Shown here piece by piece: positions 37,096 through 47,514 of a DNA stretch of 64,000 bases. The stretch is from NCBI RefSeq assembly GCF_014196635.1, contig NZ_JACIEB010000001.1, positions 372,001 through 436,000 of the forward strand, read 5' to 3'. The translations under genes were made by a program, and so were the position numbers. The notes below the pieces were generated by a model, which searched no databases, had not been told where the DNA came from, and was given only the letters and a program-made list of their open reading frames with translations. Every line of letters starts with the position of its first letter. The first letter of the stretch is position 1. Source of the DNA: Sphingobium fontiphilum (GTDB lineage: Bacteria > Pseudomonadota > Alphaproteobacteria > Sphingomonadales > Sphingomonadaceae).

Positions 37096-37179
37096 CCGTC
37101 ATCCCGGCCTTGAGCCGGGACCCAGCTTCTTCCAATCTACCCATAGAAGCTGGACCCCGGCTCAAGGCCGGGATGACGG
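37096..37179. repeat. REP-like palindrome between glcB and alaS
   Basis: Arms at 37096-37130 and 37145-37179 are complementary over 35 bases with two mismatches, around a 14-base loop; the outer sequence is CCGTCATCCCGGCCTTGAGC. The 'CGTCATCCCGGCCTTGAGCC' type is widespread between genes in alphaproteobacterial genomes. As RNA it would form a long stem between glcB and alaS, which are on the same strand, and may limit read-through. It was not seen elsewhere in this window. Confidence 0.85.
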
Positions 37180-37231
37180 GTAGGAGTCTACCAATCGGCC
37201 CCGGTCGCAACCGACGGCGGCCCTCTCCCCG

Positions 37232-39331
37232 TCAGGCGGCGGCTTTCGCCTCCAGGCGGAATTTGTGCAGCAGCGGTTCGGTATAGCCGCTGGGCTGCTC
37301 CACGCCTTCGAACACCAGCGCCCGCGCCGCCTTCCACGCAAAGCTGCTCTCTTCGTTGCCCGACATCGGCCGGTAGAGCGGATCGGCCGCATTTTGCGCG
37401 TCGACCTTCCTAGCCATGCGGGCGAAGGCGGCGTCGACCTGATCCGCCGTGCACACGCCGTGCAGCAGCCAGTTGGCCATATGCTGGGAGGAAATGCGCA
37501 GCGTCGCGCGGTCTTCCATCAGGCCGACGTCATGGATGTCGGGCACCTTCGAACAACCAATGCCCTGATCGATCCAGCGGACGACATAGCCAAGGATGCC
37601 CTGGGCGTTGTTGTCCAGTTCCTCGGCGACTTCCTCGGCCGACCAGTTATGCCCGGCGGGCGCGACCGGAATGGTCAGCAGCCGGTCGAGCGGGGCGATC
37701 CCTTCCGCCTTGCGCTCTTCCTGCCGCGCGAACACGTCGATACGGTGATAATGGGTCGCGTGCAGCGTCGCCGCCGTGGGCGAAGGCACCCAGGCGGTGT
37801 TCGCGCCGCTCTTCGGGTGGCCGACCTTCTGGTCCAGCATGTCGGCCATCTTGTCCGGCGCCGCCCACATGCCCTTGCCGATCTGCGCCCGGCCCGACAG
37901 GCCGCAGGCAAGGCCGATCTGGACGTTGCGATCCTCATAGGCGGCGATCCAGTCGCTGCTCTTCATCGCGCCCTTGCGGATCATCGGCCCGGCCTGCATC
38001 GACGTGTGCATCTCGTCGCCGGTGCGGTCGAGGAAGCCGGTGTTGATGAAGACGATGCGGTCCTTCACCGCGTGGATGCAGGCGGCAAGGTTGGCGGAGG
38101 TGCGGCGTTCCTCATCCATCACGCCGACCTTCAGCGTATAACGGGCAAGACCCAGCACATCCTCGATCGCGTCGAACAATGCGTTGGTGAACGCCGCTTC
38201 CTCCGGCCCGTGCATCTTGGGCTTGACGATATAGACGCTGCCCGCGCGGCTGTTGCCACCTTCCCGCTTCAGGTCATGAAGCGCGATCAGGCTGGTGACG
38301 ATGCCGTCCAATATGCCTTCGGGCGCTTCATTGCCATTGGCCAAGCGAATAGCAGGCGTGGTCATCAGATGCCCGACATTGCGGACGAACAACAGGCTGC
38401 GGCCCGGCAGGGTGAAGGCGCTACCGTCGGGCGCGGTATAGGCGCGGTCGGGGTTGAGCGCGCGGGTCATCATCGCCCCGCCCTTTTCGAACGTGTCGGT
38501 CAGGTCGCCCTGCATCAGGCCCAGCCAGTTGGCATAGGCGGCAACCTTGTCCTGCGCATCGACGGCCGCGACCGAATCTTCCAGATCGCAGATGGTGGTC
38601 AGCGCGGATTCCAGGATGACGTCGGCTATGCCCGCCGGATCGTCCTTGCCGATGGGATGGTCCTTGTCGAAGACGACTTCGATATGCAGGCCATTATGGC
38701 GGAAAAGCTTGCCCTTGGCGCTGGCGCCGACGAGCTGCGTCGGGTCGGCCAGCACGATGTCTTCGCTCGTCAGGTCGGCCCAGCTTCCCGACGCAAGCGG
38801 GATGGCGTCGTCCAGAAACGCCCTGGCCCAGGCGATGACCTGCGCGCCGCGCGCGGCGTCAAAGCCCTTGCCCTCTGGCGTGCCGGGAATGGCGTCGGTG
38901 CCATAGAGCGCGTCATAGAGGCTGCCCCAGCGGGCGTTGGCGGCGTTCAGCAGGAAACGGGCGTTGAGGATGGGGACGACCAGTTGCGGCCCGGCCATGC
39001 ACGCGACTTCGTCATCGACGTTTTCGCTGCCGATGGCGAAGGGCGCGGGTTCCGGGACGAGATAGCCGATTTCCCGCAGGAATCCCTGATATTCGGCCTG
39101 ATCGATAGGTTGGCCGAACCGCGCCTTGTGCCAGGCGTCGATCTTCGCCTGAAGATCGTCCCGCTTGGCGAGCAGCGCGGCGTTGCGGGGCGCGAGGGTG
39201 GCAAAAATCCCGGCCGCACCGGTCCAGAATGCGGCAGTATCGACGCCCGTGCCAGGCAATGCGCGATTTTCGATGAAATCGACCAACTCGGACGCGACCT
39301 GCAGGCCGGCGCGATCAACAAACAATCCCAT
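37232..39331 (-). CDS. glcB: malate synthase G
   Basis: Condenses glyoxylate and acetyl-CoA to malate in the glyoxylate route. The 699-residue length is typical of the G isoform. Recognisable segments are [61 protein letters not shown] and [19 protein letters not shown]. Isocitrate lyase is not in the window. It is divergent from a LysR-type regulator with a 98-base intergenic region holding direct repeats, so LysR control is likely. Confidence 0.97.
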   Translation of the reverse strand: MGLFVDRAGLQVASELVDFIENRALPGTGVDTAAFWTGAAGIFATLAPRNAALLAKRDDLQAKIDAWHKARFGQPIDQAEYQGFLREIGYLVPEPAPFAIGSENVDDEVACMAGPQLVVPILNARFLLNAANARWGSLYDALYGTDAIPGTPEGKGFDAARGAQVIAWARAFLDDAIPLASGSWADLTSEDIVLADPTQLVGASAKGKLFRHNGLHIEVVFDKDHPIGKDDPAGIADVILESALTTICDLEDSVAAVDAQDKVAAYANWLGLMQGDLTDTFEKGGAMMTRALNPDRAYTAPDGSAFTLPGRSLLFVRNVGHLMTTPAIRLANGNEAPEGILDGIVTSLIALHDLKREGGNSRAGSVYIVKPKMHGPEEAAFTNALFDAIEDVLGLARYTLKVGVMDEERRTSANLAACIHAVKDRIVFINTGFLDRTGDEMHTSMQAGPMIRKGAMKSSDWIAAYEDRNVQIGLACGLSGRAQIGKGMWAAPDKMADMLDQKVGHPKSGANTAWVPSPTAATLHATHYHRIDVFARQEERKAEGIAPLDRLLTIPVAPAGHNWSAEEVAEELDNNAQGILGYVVRWIDQGIGCSKVPDIHDVGLMEDRATLRISSQHMANWLLHGVCTADQVDAAFARMARKVDAQNAADPLYRPMSGNEESSFAWKAARALVFEGVEQPSGYTEPLLHKFRLEAKAAA

Positions 39332-39373
39332 GGTTCAGGCTCCCATATTTCCGGGCCTGAATAGACCTTCACG

Positions 39374-39400
39374 ATTATATGCGATAGACGCCATTATATG
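39374..39400. promoter_or_regulatory. direct repeat ATTATATG in the glcB/lysR intergenic region
   Basis: Two exact copies of ATTATATG at 39374-39381 and 39393-39400 are spaced 19 bases start to start, close to two helical turns. The surroundings are the most AT-rich DNA of this region. They lie between the divergent glcB and lysR genes and could be the regulator's binding site or part of a promoter; no clean T-N11-A palindrome was seen. Confidence 0.35.
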
Positions 39401-39429
39401 AATTAAGAATTTCACCTAAGGAAATAATC

Positions 39430-40350
39430 ATGGACCCCGATTATGCCCTGTTCGCGACCATCGTTGCGGAAGGCGGCATGGCTGCGGCGGGAAGACGCCT
39501 GCATATCTCCCCGGCCATGGTGTCGAAGCGGCTGATGCGGCTGGAGCAGCGGCTGTCCGCGCGCCTGATCCAGCGCACGACCCGACGGTTGGCGCTGACC
39601 CCCGCGGGCGCACGGCTCCATGCCGACCTGTTGCCGATCATGGCGGCGCTGGATGCGGCGGAGCGCCGCGTGGCGGGGTTGAGCGAGGCCGTATCCGGCC
39701 CCCTGTGCATCAGCGCCCCCACATCCTTCGGACGAATGCACGTCGCCCCCCATCTGGGCCGGTTCCTGATGCTGCACCCGCATGTGGACCTGCGCCTTGA
39801 TCTGTCAGACGATTATGTCGATCTGCTCGGCGCCCGGACGGACATGGCCATCCGCATCACCGCCGATCCCGGATCGGGCATGGCCGCACGGCGACTGGCC
39901 ACCAACCGCCGTCTCCTGTGCGCCACGCCCGCCTATCTCGACGCCTTTGGCGCGCCGGAGCGGATCGGCGACCTCAAACATCATCGCCTGCTCGCCGCCG
40001 ACGGGCAATTGCCCTGGCGGCTGATCGGCCCGCGCGGCGCGGCCACGGTCGACGGGCAGAGCCATGTCCGCACCAACAGCAGCGAGGTCGTGCGCGAGTT
40101 GATGCTGGGCGGCGTGGGCATAGCATTGCGTTCGCTGTGGGATGTCAGCGACGCGCTGGCCGATGGCCGTGTGCGCCAGATTTTGTCGGGCCATGAGGGT
40201 TCTTCCGATGTCGGCCTGTTCGCCGTCTATCCCCATCAACCGCATCCCCCGCTGGCGTTGTCGGCCTTCATCGACTTTCTGGCCGAAATCTATGCGCCGA
40301 CGCCGCCCTGGAGCCATCGTGGCATTGCCCCCGCCCTGCCAGCGGCCTAA
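39430..40350 (+). CDS. LysR family transcriptional regulator
   Basis: A 306-residue LysR regulator: N-terminal winged helix (ATIVAEGGMAAAGRRLHISP through LEQRLSARLIQRTTRRLALT) and a C-terminal effector-binding domain beginning near SGPLCISAPTSFGR. Divergent from glcB, so malate synthase is the obvious candidate target, with glyoxylate or acetyl-CoA-derived metabolites as possible effectors. maeB begins 9 bases after its stop, an unusual tight junction that could put malic enzyme under the same transcript. Confidence 0.92.
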   Translation: MDPDYALFATIVAEGGMAAAGRRLHISPAMVSKRLMRLEQRLSARLIQRTTRRLALTPAGARLHADLLPIMAALDAAERRVAGLSEAVSGPLCISAPTSFGRMHVAPHLGRFLMLHPHVDLRLDLSDDYVDLLGARTDMAIRITADPGSGMAARRLATNRRLLCATPAYLDAFGAPERIGDLKHHRLLAADGQLPWRLIGPRGAATVDGQSHVRTNSSEVVRELMLGGVGIALRSLWDVSDALADGRVRQILSGHEGSSDVGLFAVYPHQPHPPLALSAFIDFLAEIYAPTPPWSHRGIAPALPAA

Positions 40351-40359
40351 GGCGTCGGC

Positions 40360-42633
40360 ATGGACGAAAACACCCGCCGCGCCGCCCTCGATTATCATCG
40401 CTATCCCCAGCCCGGTAAGCTCCGCATAGAGCCGACCAAGCGGATGGTGAACCAGCGCGATCTGGCGCTGGCCTATTCTCCCGGCGTGGCGGCCCCCTGT
40501 GTCGAGATCGCCGCCGATCCCGACAAGGCGCTGGATTACACCGCGCGCGGCAATCTGGTCGCGGTCATTTCCAACGGCACCGCCGTCCTTGGCCTGGGGG
40601 CCATCGGCGCGCTCGCGTCCAAGCCGGTGATGGAGGGCAAGGCCGTCCTGTTCAAGAAGTTCGCCGACATCGACGTGTTCGACATCGAAGTCGACACCAC
40701 CGACCCCGACAAGTTCGTCGAAGCCGTGGCGCTGCTGGAGCCGACATTCGGCGGCATCAATCTGGAAGACATCAAGGCGCCCGAATGTTTCGCCATAGAG
40801 GCGCGCCTGAAGGAACGGATGAACATTCCGGTCTTTCACGACGATCAGCATGGCACAGCCATCGTCGTCGCGGCGGCGGTGACCAATGCGCTGGTGCTTC
40901 AGGGCAAGACTCTGGCCGACGCGCGGTTGGTGACGTCGGGCGCGGGCGCGGCGGCGCTGGCCTGCGTCGACCTGCTGGTCGCCATGGGCCTGCCCGTCGA
41001 CCATGTGACGCTGACCGACAAGGACGGCGTCATCCATTCGGGCCGCGAGGGCATGTTGCCCAATATGGCGCGTTATGCCCGCGACACCAATGCCCGCACC
41101 CTGCCCGAAGTGCTGCCGGGGGCCAATGTCTTCCTGGGCCTGTCGGCGCCGGGCGTGCTGAAACCCGAATGGCTGCCGCTGCTGGCCGACAAGCCGCTGA
41201 TCTTCGCGCTCGCCAATCCGGAGCCGGAAATCCTGCCCGAAGTCGCGCGCGCCGCGCGGCCCGACGCCATCGTCGCGACTGGCCGGTCGGATTATCCCAA
41301 TCAGGTCAACAATGTCCTGTGCTTCCCCTATATCTTCCGGGGCGCGCTGGACGCTGGCGCAACGGAAATCAACGAAGCGATGAAGATGGCGGCGGCCGAG
41401 GCGATTGCCGGGCTGGCGCGCCGTCCCGCGCATGACAGCGTGGCGCAGGCCTATGGCGGCCGCAAGCTGACCTTCGGCCCCGATTATATCATCCCCACCC
41501 CGTTCGACCCGCGCCTGATCCTGGAGATCGCGCCCGCCGTCGCCCGCGCGGCCATGGCGTCCGGGGTCGCGCGTCGCCCGCTCGACATCCATCATTACCG
41601 GCGGAAATTGTCGGGGCAGAACACCCGGTCGACCCAGTTGATGCTGCCCGTTTTCGATGCCGCGCGTGGCAGCGGCAAGCGGGTCGCCTTTGGCGAGGGC
41701 GAGGATGAGCGCGTGCTCCGCGCCGTCCATGATGCTCTGGAGGAAGGGCTGATGCGGCCGGTTCTCGTCGGCCGCCGCCGCATATTGGAAAAGCGACTCG
41801 CGGAACTGGAACTGCGCCTCGACCTCGACCGGGACGTCGAGATTGTCGATCCCGAAACCGACTACGAACTGATGGCGAAGCTGGTCGAAGGCTATCGCAC
41901 GGTCGCCGCCCGGCGCGGCATACCCGCTGCGGAAATTCAGCGCCATGTCTATCGCCGCCCGGCGGTCACCGCCGCCATGCTGCTGCGCATGGGCCATGCC
42001 GATGCTGCGCTGGTCGGCGGCAATTCGGAATATTGGGGACAGGTGGAACATGTGCTGCGGATCATCGACCGGCTGCCGGGCAATGAGCGCGTCTACGCCC
42101 TGTCGGGCCTCATCCTCGATGCGGGCGCCTTGTTCCTGACCGACACCCATATGGTGCCGGACCCCAGCCCTGAACAGGTGGCGGAACTGACCCAGTTGGC
42201 CGCCACCGAACTGCGCCATTTCGGCCTCAAGCCCAAGGTTGCGCTGCTGTCCCACTCCAATTTCGGCTCTTCGCACAGCCCCAGCGCGCGCAAGATGCGC
42301 AGCGCGCTTACATTGCTGCGCAAGGCAGCGCCCGAGCTGACCGTCGATGGCGAAATGCACGCCGACGCGGCGCTCAGTCAGGCGCTGCGGGACAAGCTCA
42401 TCCCCGATTCGCGCTTCGCTGGCCCGGCCAATCTGCTGGTCATGCCCAATCTGGATTCGGCCAACATCGCTCTTACGGCGCTGGCCGCCTCATCCAGTTC
42501 GCCGACCATCGGCCCCATGTTGCTGGGCCTGTCCCAGCCCATCCATGTGCTGACGCCGGGCGTATCGTCGCGCGGCATTTTGAACATGATCGCCATCGCT
42601 GTCGCCGAAGCGGGGCGCGAAGGCAGCGATTAA
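40360..42633 (+). CDS. maeB: NADP-dependent malic enzyme with phosphotransacetylase-like domain
   Basis: Large MaeB-type malic enzyme, 757 residues, decarboxylating malate to pyruvate with NADP. The N-terminal part (about 1-430) has [14 protein letters not shown], the Tyr/Lys-containing catalytic region, [16 protein letters not shown] and NAD-binding [14 protein letters not shown]. The C-terminal 330 residues form a phosphate acetyltransferase-like regulatory domain ([16 protein letters not shown] and [13 protein letters not shown]). It follows lysR by 9 bases. With glcB next door it places malate production and consumption side by side. Confidence 0.96.
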   Translation: MDENTRRAALDYHRYPQPGKLRIEPTKRMVNQRDLALAYSPGVAAPCVEIAADPDKALDYTARGNLVAVISNGTAVLGLGAIGALASKPVMEGKAVLFKKFADIDVFDIEVDTTDPDKFVEAVALLEPTFGGINLEDIKAPECFAIEARLKERMNIPVFHDDQHGTAIVVAAAVTNALVLQGKTLADARLVTSGAGAAALACVDLLVAMGLPVDHVTLTDKDGVIHSGREGMLPNMARYARDTNARTLPEVLPGANVFLGLSAPGVLKPEWLPLLADKPLIFALANPEPEILPEVARAARPDAIVATGRSDYPNQVNNVLCFPYIFRGALDAGATEINEAMKMAAAEAIAGLARRPAHDSVAQAYGGRKLTFGPDYIIPTPFDPRLILEIAPAVARAAMASGVARRPLDIHHYRRKLSGQNTRSTQLMLPVFDAARGSGKRVAFGEGEDERVLRAVHDALEEGLMRPVLVGRRRILEKRLAELELRLDLDRDVEIVDPETDYELMAKLVEGYRTVAARRGIPAAEIQRHVYRRPAVTAAMLLRMGHADAALVGGNSEYWGQVEHVLRIIDRLPGNERVYALSGLILDAGALFLTDTHMVPDPSPEQVAELTQLAATELRHFGLKPKVALLSHSNFGSSHSPSARKMRSALTLLRKAAPELTVDGEMHADAALSQALRDKLIPDSRFAGPANLLVMPNLDSANIALTALAASSSSPTIGPMLLGLSQPIHVLTPGVSSRGILNMIAIAVAEAGREGSD

Positions 42634-42677
42634 CCTTTTTGCCCTAACATGGCCTCGACAAGGAGGTGGCGCGCGCC

Positions 42678-43355
42678 ATGGTAAAATCGTTGATCCGTTC
42701 GGTCGCTCCCAAATTGCTGCTTGGCGGCGGCGTTCTGGCGCTGGCGGCGGTGGTCACTGGCCTTGCCGAGCGTGCGCCCGGCGAAACGCCGCCCGCGCCG
42801 CAACCGACGCCACAGCCCAAGCCGGCACAGATCGCCTCCGCCCAGCCCATCGAACGCTCGCGCAATCAGCCGGTCGAGGTTGAAAAGGGCGCCCTTGTGG
42901 TTCGCCGCGTTCTCCCCATTCAGCCTCCCTTCCGCCATGGCGATTATATGTGGGACGAAAATGGCGCCCCCGCCGATGGCCGCATCATCGTGACCATCGA
43001 CCTCAAGGCCCAGACCTTGTCGGTGTTCCGCGATGGCTATGAAATCGGCGCCGCCGTCATCATCTATGGCGCGGACAACAAGCCCAGCCCGCTGGGCGCG
43101 TTCCCGATCACGGAGAAGGACGCCGACCATGTGTCGAACCTGTATGACGCGCCCATGCCCTATATGCTGCGCCTGACCAATGACGGCGTCGCCATCCACG
43201 GCAGCGACGTTCAATGGGGCAACGCCACCCATGGCTGTATCGGCGTGCCGACGCCCTTTGCCGAAAAGCTGTTCAAGGTGGCGAAGCTGGGCGATCTGGT
43301 CATCATCACCAATGGCCGGATGCTCGACACCAGCAAGGCGCAGCGCGGCGCCTGA
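42678..43355 (+). CDS. L,D-transpeptidase family protein (YkuD domain)
   Basis: Envelope protein of 225 residues with an N-terminal membrane anchor (LLLGGGVLALAAVVTGLA), a Pro-rich linker (PPAPQPTPQPKPAQ) and a YkuD catalytic domain. The active site is complete: His174 in AIHGSDVQWG, then His185 and Cys187 in ATHGCIGVP. It would make or exchange 3-3 peptidoglycan crosslinks or attach proteins to peptidoglycan. The ATG at 42678 lies 11 bases after AGGAGG; the GTG at 42666 overlaps that SD and is unlikely. Confidence 0.92.
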   Translation: MVKSLIRSVAPKLLLGGGVLALAAVVTGLAERAPGETPPAPQPTPQPKPAQIASAQPIERSRNQPVEVEKGALVVRRVLPIQPPFRHGDYMWDENGAPADGRIIVTIDLKAQTLSVFRDGYEIGAAVIIYGADNKPSPLGAFPITEKDADHVSNLYDAPMPYMLRLTNDGVAIHGSDVQWGNATHGCIGVPTPFAEKLFKVAKLGDLVIITNGRMLDTSKAQRGA

Positions 43356-43468
43356 AGGCGACGCGTTGGGAACCGGCGCTTTTCAATCTCTGCCGCGAAC
43401 GCTATCAAAGCGGAAAAATATGCCGGGAGGATGACCGGGGCTTGCTCCCATGTTTACGGAACGCCCTG

Positions 43469-44095
43469 ATGCCCTCCGCCGTCGACAGCCCCTCCCCGTC
43501 AGCGCGCCCGCACAGCCTGGGTGAAGACGCCTATGCCGTGGCCATTGGCTGCGCCTTCATCGCCATGGGGGTGATGATGCTGAAACAGGCGGGGCTGGTG
43601 ACTGGCGGCATGGCGGGGATCGCGCTGCTGCTGTCCTATCTGCTGCATTACCCGGCGACGACCCTGTTCCTGATCGTCAACATCCCCTTCTTCCTCTTTG
43701 CCGGGCGCAGCATGGGGGTCGCCTTCGGTCTCAAGACGCTGTTCGCCAATGTCGCCATCATGGCGATGGGCTGGATGCTGCCAGGCGCGATCAGCATCGC
43801 CCGGATCAGCCCCTTCTTTGCCGCGCTGTTCGGCGGATCGATCATCGGTTTCGGCATTCTCGCCATTGCGCGCCATGGCGCGGGGGTCGGCGGGCTGGGC
43901 GTTGTCGCCCTTAGCCTGCAAAAGAGCCGGGGATGGAATGCCGGACGCACGCAGATGATTGGCGACGCGCTGATCCTGCTGGCGTCATGGCCGCTGCTCG
44001 ACTGGCATCGCTTTGGCCTGTCCTTGCTGTCGGCGGTCGCGATCAATCTCGTTCTGGCGGTCAATCATCGTCCGGGCCGCTATATCGGTTACTGA
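43469..44095 (+). CDS. YitT family membrane protein
   Basis: Integral membrane protein of 208 residues with about five helices (for example AYAVAIGCAFIAMGVMMLKQAG, 43529-43594, and ISPFFAALFGGSIIGFGIL). Resembles YitT/YczE-type proteins (DUF161), whose transport role is undefined. The start ATG at 43469 gives a short cytosolic N-terminus; an upstream open frame overlaps the transpeptidase gene and was rejected. Its 3' end overlaps the converging lipoprotein gene by 7 bases. Confidence 0.8.
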   Translation: MPSAVDSPSPSARPHSLGEDAYAVAIGCAFIAMGVMMLKQAGLVTGGMAGIALLLSYLLHYPATTLFLIVNIPFFLFAGRSMGVAFGLKTLFANVAIMAMGWMLPGAISIARISPFFAALFGGSIIGFGILAIARHGAGVGGLGVVALSLQKSRGWNAGRTQMIGDALILLASWPLLDWHRFGLSLLSAVAINLVLAVNHRPGRYIGY

Positions 44096-44619
44096 CAGAG
44101 CATATCGCCGTCACGATCGCGCGCCGCCAACGCCGCCTTCTCGTCATAGGCAAGGCGCGGAAAAGCCACCCCCTCCATCGACGCGCGGTTCTGGCACAGG
44201 TCGGCGCAGTGAACATCGACCACGCCGGGCAAAGCCACGCGATCGCCCTCATAGGTCGCAACGATGGTGCATTGGGCGCGCGGAAAGCGCAGGATCAGCT
44301 TGTCGCCCGCGCGCCGGGCCGTTCCCCGGCCCTTGCAGGTCTGCCCCTCGCCAAATTCCACTTCCGCGCCCATGCGAAATTTGTTCGGTCCATCAGCGAC
44401 AACACAGAGCAGGTCGCGCCCGGCCTCATGCCGCCTCTGGTAGAGGCCGACCGGCGAAATCCTGCCCGCGTCGACGATGACGCCGCTTTCGATGGCGGCC
44501 CGCTCCAGTCCTGACGGCGCCTGCCCGTTCTGGACGGGGGCGGCCACGTCCTGCTGCGACGCCTGCTGACAGGCGCACAGCAGGATCGGAAGGATCAGCG
44601 TGGCCCTATGCCTCGGCAT
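44089..44619 (-). CDS. lipoprotein of unknown function
   Basis: A 176-residue predicted lipoprotein: signal [13 protein letters not shown] with Cys15 or Cys17 in the lipobox. The mature part has paired cysteines ([35 protein letters not shown]). No family is recognised by eye. It starts inside the 3' end of hisI (14-base overlap), so it is translated from the hisI message, an odd partner for histidine synthesis. It converges on yitT. Confidence 0.7.
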   Translation of the reverse strand: MPRHRATLILPILLCACQQASQQDVAAPVQNGQAPSGLERAAIESGVIVDAGRISPVGLYQRRHEAGRDLLCVVADGPNKFRMGAEVEFGEGQTCKGRGTARRAGDKLILRFPRAQCTIVATYEGDRVALPGVVDVHCADLCQNRASMEGVAFPRLAYDEKAALAARDRDGDMLCQ

Positions 44620-44977
44620 CGACGGGGGTCAGCCCCTCCGCTGTGACGCGACGGAAAAAGCAGCTCCGCGCGCCCGTGTGGCACGTGGGCCCGGCGGGGA
44701 CCGCCTTGACCCAGACGGCATCCTGATCGCAATCGATGCGAATATCGCGCACGGCCAGCATATGGCCGGAACTTTCGCCCTTTTTCCAAAGCGACTGGCG
44801 GCTGCGCGACCAGAAATGAGCAAAACCGGTTTCCACCGTCAGCGCCAGCGCCTGCGCATTCATATGCGCGACCATCAGCACATCGCCGCTGTCGACGTCG
44901 GTCACCACGGCCGTGATCAGGCCGTCGCGGTCATATTTGGGATCAAGGGTCAGCCCCGTGTCGCGCGCATCACTCAT
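44606..44977 (-). CDS. hisI: phosphoribosyl-AMP cyclohydrolase
   Basis: Third enzyme of histidine biosynthesis, opening the purine ring of PR-AMP. The 123-residue monofunctional form has [13 protein letters not shown] and [19 protein letters not shown]. The metal site follows, with [11 protein letters not shown] and CHTGARSCF. No fused HisE domain. Other his genes are absent from the window, so hisI is dispersed as in many alphaproteobacteria. It is followed by an overlapping lipoprotein gene. Confidence 0.96.
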   Translation of the reverse strand: MSDARDTGLTLDPKYDRDGLITAVVTDVDSGDVLMVAHMNAQALALTVETGFAHFWSRSRQSLWKKGESSGHMLAVRDIRIDCDQDAVWVKAVPAGPTCHTGARSCFFRRVTAEGLTPVDAEA

Positions 44978-45024
44978 GCCCCCGCCTATAGGGGCGCTGA
45001 CGATGGATGCGAAGCCCCCCTTTT

Positions 45025-46071
45025 TCAGCCCCGACCGATCAGTTTCTGCGCCATGACGTCAGCGACAAGGGCGGCAGGCAGGCCGCTGGCGGCGCTTTCG
45101 GCCCAGATGGCGTGCAGTCGGCCGGGGATCAGCGCGACCCGCGCGTCCACTTCCGCGCGGTCGCCCTGCCCCAGATATTCGAGGCCCACATTGATGATGC
45201 CGCCTGCGTTGATGACATAATCGGGGGCATAGAGAATGCCCCGCTCATGCATGCGCTGCGCATCCGCCGGGGTGGCAAGCTGATTATTGGCGCCGCCCGC
45301 CACGACGCCGGCGCGAATCAGCGGAATGCTGCGTTCGTTCAGGATCGCGCCCAGCGCATTGGGGCTGACGATGTCCGCATCCAGCGTCAGTATCTCGTCG
45401 GCGCCGCACACCGCCGCACCCAGTTCCTGCGCCAGCGCCTGAGCGCGCGCTTCGTCCCGGTCGGCCAGCGTCAGCCGCGCGCCATCGGCCGCCAGTTTGC
45501 GGGCAAGGCCGCCGCCAACGCTGCCCACGCCCTGAATGGCGACATGCACGCCCGCCATGACGTCACGCCCCAGGGCTTGCTTCGCCGCCGCACAGACGCC
45601 CAGATAGACGCCATGCGCCGTCACCGGCCCAGGATTGCCGCCCGCCGCGCCCGCGCCCACCGGCAGGCCGGATACGAAGCGCGTCTGCGTGGCGATGGCG
45701 CTCATGTCGGCCACGCTGATGCCGACATCCTCCGCCGTCACATAACGGCCGCCGAGCGAATCGACGGCGCGACCAAAGGCGTGGAGCAGGGCCTCGCTCT
45801 TGCCGCCGTCGGCATCGGCCAGGATCACGCCCTTGCCGCCACCCAGCGGCAGGCCCGCCATCGCGTTCTTGTAGCTCATGCCCCGCGACAGGCGCAGCGC
45901 GTCGGTGATCGCTTCGGCGCGATTGGCGTAATGCCAGAACCGGACGCCTCCGGCCGCCGGACCAAGCGCGGTCGAATGGACAGCGACGACAGCCGTCAGG
46001 CCGCTCGCCCGATCACGGAACAGATGCACCGCTTCATGGTCGTCAAAATCCGGCAAGTCCCAGGCAGCCAT
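45025..46071 (-). CDS. Glu/Leu/Phe/Val dehydrogenase (leucine dehydrogenase-like)
   Basis: NAD-dependent amino acid dehydrogenase of 348 residues. The substrate-binding and catalytic region has [20 protein letters not shown] (Lys68 and active-site Lys80). The C-terminal Rossmann domain has [20 protein letters not shown], with GLEYLGQGD near the end. The length and the GGGK motif fit leucine/phenylalanine dehydrogenase better than glutamate dehydrogenase. The ATG follows GAGGAC. It would deaminate branched-chain or aromatic amino acids. The upstream region is AT-rich, with a perfect palindrome at 46117-46134. Confidence 0.9.
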   Translation of the reverse strand: MAAWDLPDFDDHEAVHLFRDRASGLTAVVAVHSTALGPAAGGVRFWHYANRAEAITDALRLSRGMSYKNAMAGLPLGGGKGVILADADGGKSEALLHAFGRAVDSLGGRYVTAEDVGISVADMSAIATQTRFVSGLPVGAGAAGGNPGPVTAHGVYLGVCAAAKQALGRDVMAGVHVAIQGVGSVGGGLARKLAADGARLTLADRDEARAQALAQELGAAVCGADEILTLDADIVSPNALGAILNERSIPLIRAGVVAGGANNQLATPADAQRMHERGILYAPDYVINAGGIINVGLEYLGQGDRAEVDARVALIPGRLHAIWAESAASGLPAALVADVMAQKLIGRG

Positions 46072-46116
46072 CGCGTCCTCGTAATAAAAATACCGATGAT
46101 GCTAATAATATAACCA

Positions 46117-46134
46117 GCACTGGAAATCCAGTGC
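46117..46134. promoter_or_regulatory. perfect 18-base palindrome between phrB and leucine dehydrogenase gene
   Basis: GCACTGGA (46117-46124) and TCCAGTGC (46127-46134) flank a two-base AA centre. On the minus strand it is followed by an AT-rich tract leading to the dehydrogenase start. It may be the phrB terminator or an operator for the dehydrogenase. The two-base centre argues for a protein-binding palindrome over an RNA hairpin. Confidence 0.45.
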
Positions 46135-46137
46135 CCG

Positions 46138-47514
46138 TCAGCCCTTCATCGCGGCAAAGGCGGCCAGCGCCCTTTGCCTGCCGGCGCGATGGTCGATGAT
46201 CTTGGCCGGATAGCCCGCCGGACGCCTGCCGAACGCGTCAGGGTCATGGATCGCATTGTCGCCCAGATGGGCCAGTTCGGGCACCCACTGGCGGATATAG
46301 TCGGCGGCGTCGAATTTGGGCGACTGGGTCAGCGGCGCCATGATCCGCGGGAACATGTTGGCATCGACACCGCTGCCGGTCACCCATTGCCAGTTGACGC
46401 TGTTGTTGGCGTAACTGGCATCCACCAGCGTATCCCAGAACCAGCGTGCGCCATGGCGCCAATCGATCAGCAGATGCTTGACCAGAAAGCTGGCGGCGAT
46501 CATCCGCACGCGGTTGTGCATCCATCCGCTGGCCCATAATTGGCGCATGCCAGCGTCGACGATGGGATAACCGGTCTGGCCTTTCGTCCAGGCGGCAAAG
46601 TCGTCGGCCGCCTCATCCATGTCGCGCCAAGGCATGGCGTCGAACGGTTCGCGCGCAGGCTCGGAGCCATAAGCGGGGAACTGGACGATCTGGTTATGGG
46701 CATAATCGCGCCAGATAAGTTCGCGGCGAAAGGATGCGCTGCCCTGATCCCTGCCCTTTATCGCATACCACAGGGTGGCGATGGAAATTTCCCCGAAATG
46801 CAGATGGGGGGATAGCCGGGATGTCCCCTCCTGCGACGGCAGGTTGCGGGTCGAGTCATAATCGCCGACATTGTCCAGGAAATCAGACAGCCGCGCCCGC
46901 GCGCCATCCTCGCCGGGCGTCCATTCGGCCCGCATTCCACCGGCCCAGTCCGGGCGCGTCGGCAACAGTTTCCAGTCGTCCAGTTGGTCGCTGTCGGGCC
47001 ACTGGTCCGGCGCGGACAGCCGATCAGGCGCGGGCGGCGGCGCGGACGGCGGCAGGATCTGTTCCAGCGCGCGGGCGAAGGGCGTGTAGATTTTATAGGG
47101 TCCGCCATCGCCCGTCCGCACGGCGCCGGGCGGCGCCAGCAATATGCCCTCGCGCAGGCAAAGATCGAGCGCCGCCCCGACCGACTTCTGCGCGTTGCGC
47201 CACCATGGCTCATAATGGCGCAGGGCGTAGACACGCCGCGCGCCCACCTGATGGGCCACGGCGGCAAGCTGTTCGACGCAATCGCCCCGACGAAGGATGA
47301 GGCGCGAACCCAGCGCCCGAAGGCTCCGGTCCATGCTGACAAGGCTGTGGTGCAGCCACCACCGACTGGCGCCGCCCATCGCCCATTGCCGTGCGACAGC
47401 GTCGTCCAGCACATAAACCGGCACGACCGGACCGTCGGCCGCGGCTGCTGCGATCGCGGCCTGATCGGCAAGGCGCAAGTCCTGACGAAGCCACACGAGA
47501 GAAGGAGCAGTCAT
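46138..47514 (-). CDS. phrB: deoxyribodipyrimidine photolyase
   Basis: Light-driven CPD photolyase of the class I family, about 458 residues. The antenna domain begins PSLVWLRQDLRLADQAA. The FAD domain carries YDSTRNLPSQEGTSRLSPHL, TGYPIVDAGMRQLWASGWMHN and YANNSVNWQWVTGSGVDAN. The ATG at 47514 gives a standard N-terminus but no clear SD; the ATG at 47538 has GGAAAG just upstream and is an alternative. It is divergent from rppH. Confidence 0.95.
   Translation of the reverse strand: MTAPSLVWLRQDLRLADQAAIAAAAADGPVVPVYVLDDAVARQWAMGGASRWWLHHSLVSMDRSLRALGSRLILRRGDCVEQLAAVAHQVGARRVYALRHYEPWWRNAQKSVGAALDLCLREGILLAPPGAVRTGDGGPYKIYTPFARALEQILPPSAPPPAPDRLSAPDQWPDSDQLDDWKLLPTRPDWAGGMRAEWTPGEDGARARLSDFLDNVGDYDSTRNLPSQEGTSRLSPHLHFGEISIATLWYAIKGRDQGSASFRRELIWRDYAHNQIVQFPAYGSEPAREPFDAMPWRDMDEAADDFAAWTKGQTGYPIVDAGMRQLWASGWMHNRVRMIAASFLVKHLLIDWRHGARWFWDTLVDASYANNSVNWQWVTGSGVDANMFPRIMAPLTQSPKFDAADYIRQWVPELAHLGDNAIHDPDAFGRRPAGYPAKIIDHRAGRQRALAAFAAMKG

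Noticed and set aside
37096..37179. Possible CRISPR or phage attachment site
   Set aside because: Only a single palindrome, with no repeated spacers, no cas genes and no integrase nearby.
37265..42360. Very long open frames opposite glcB (699 codons) and maeB (851 codons)
   Set aside because: They mirror the codon positions of real, motif-rich genes in high-GC DNA, have no recognisable domains, and are full of His/Arg/Gln-rich shadow sequence.
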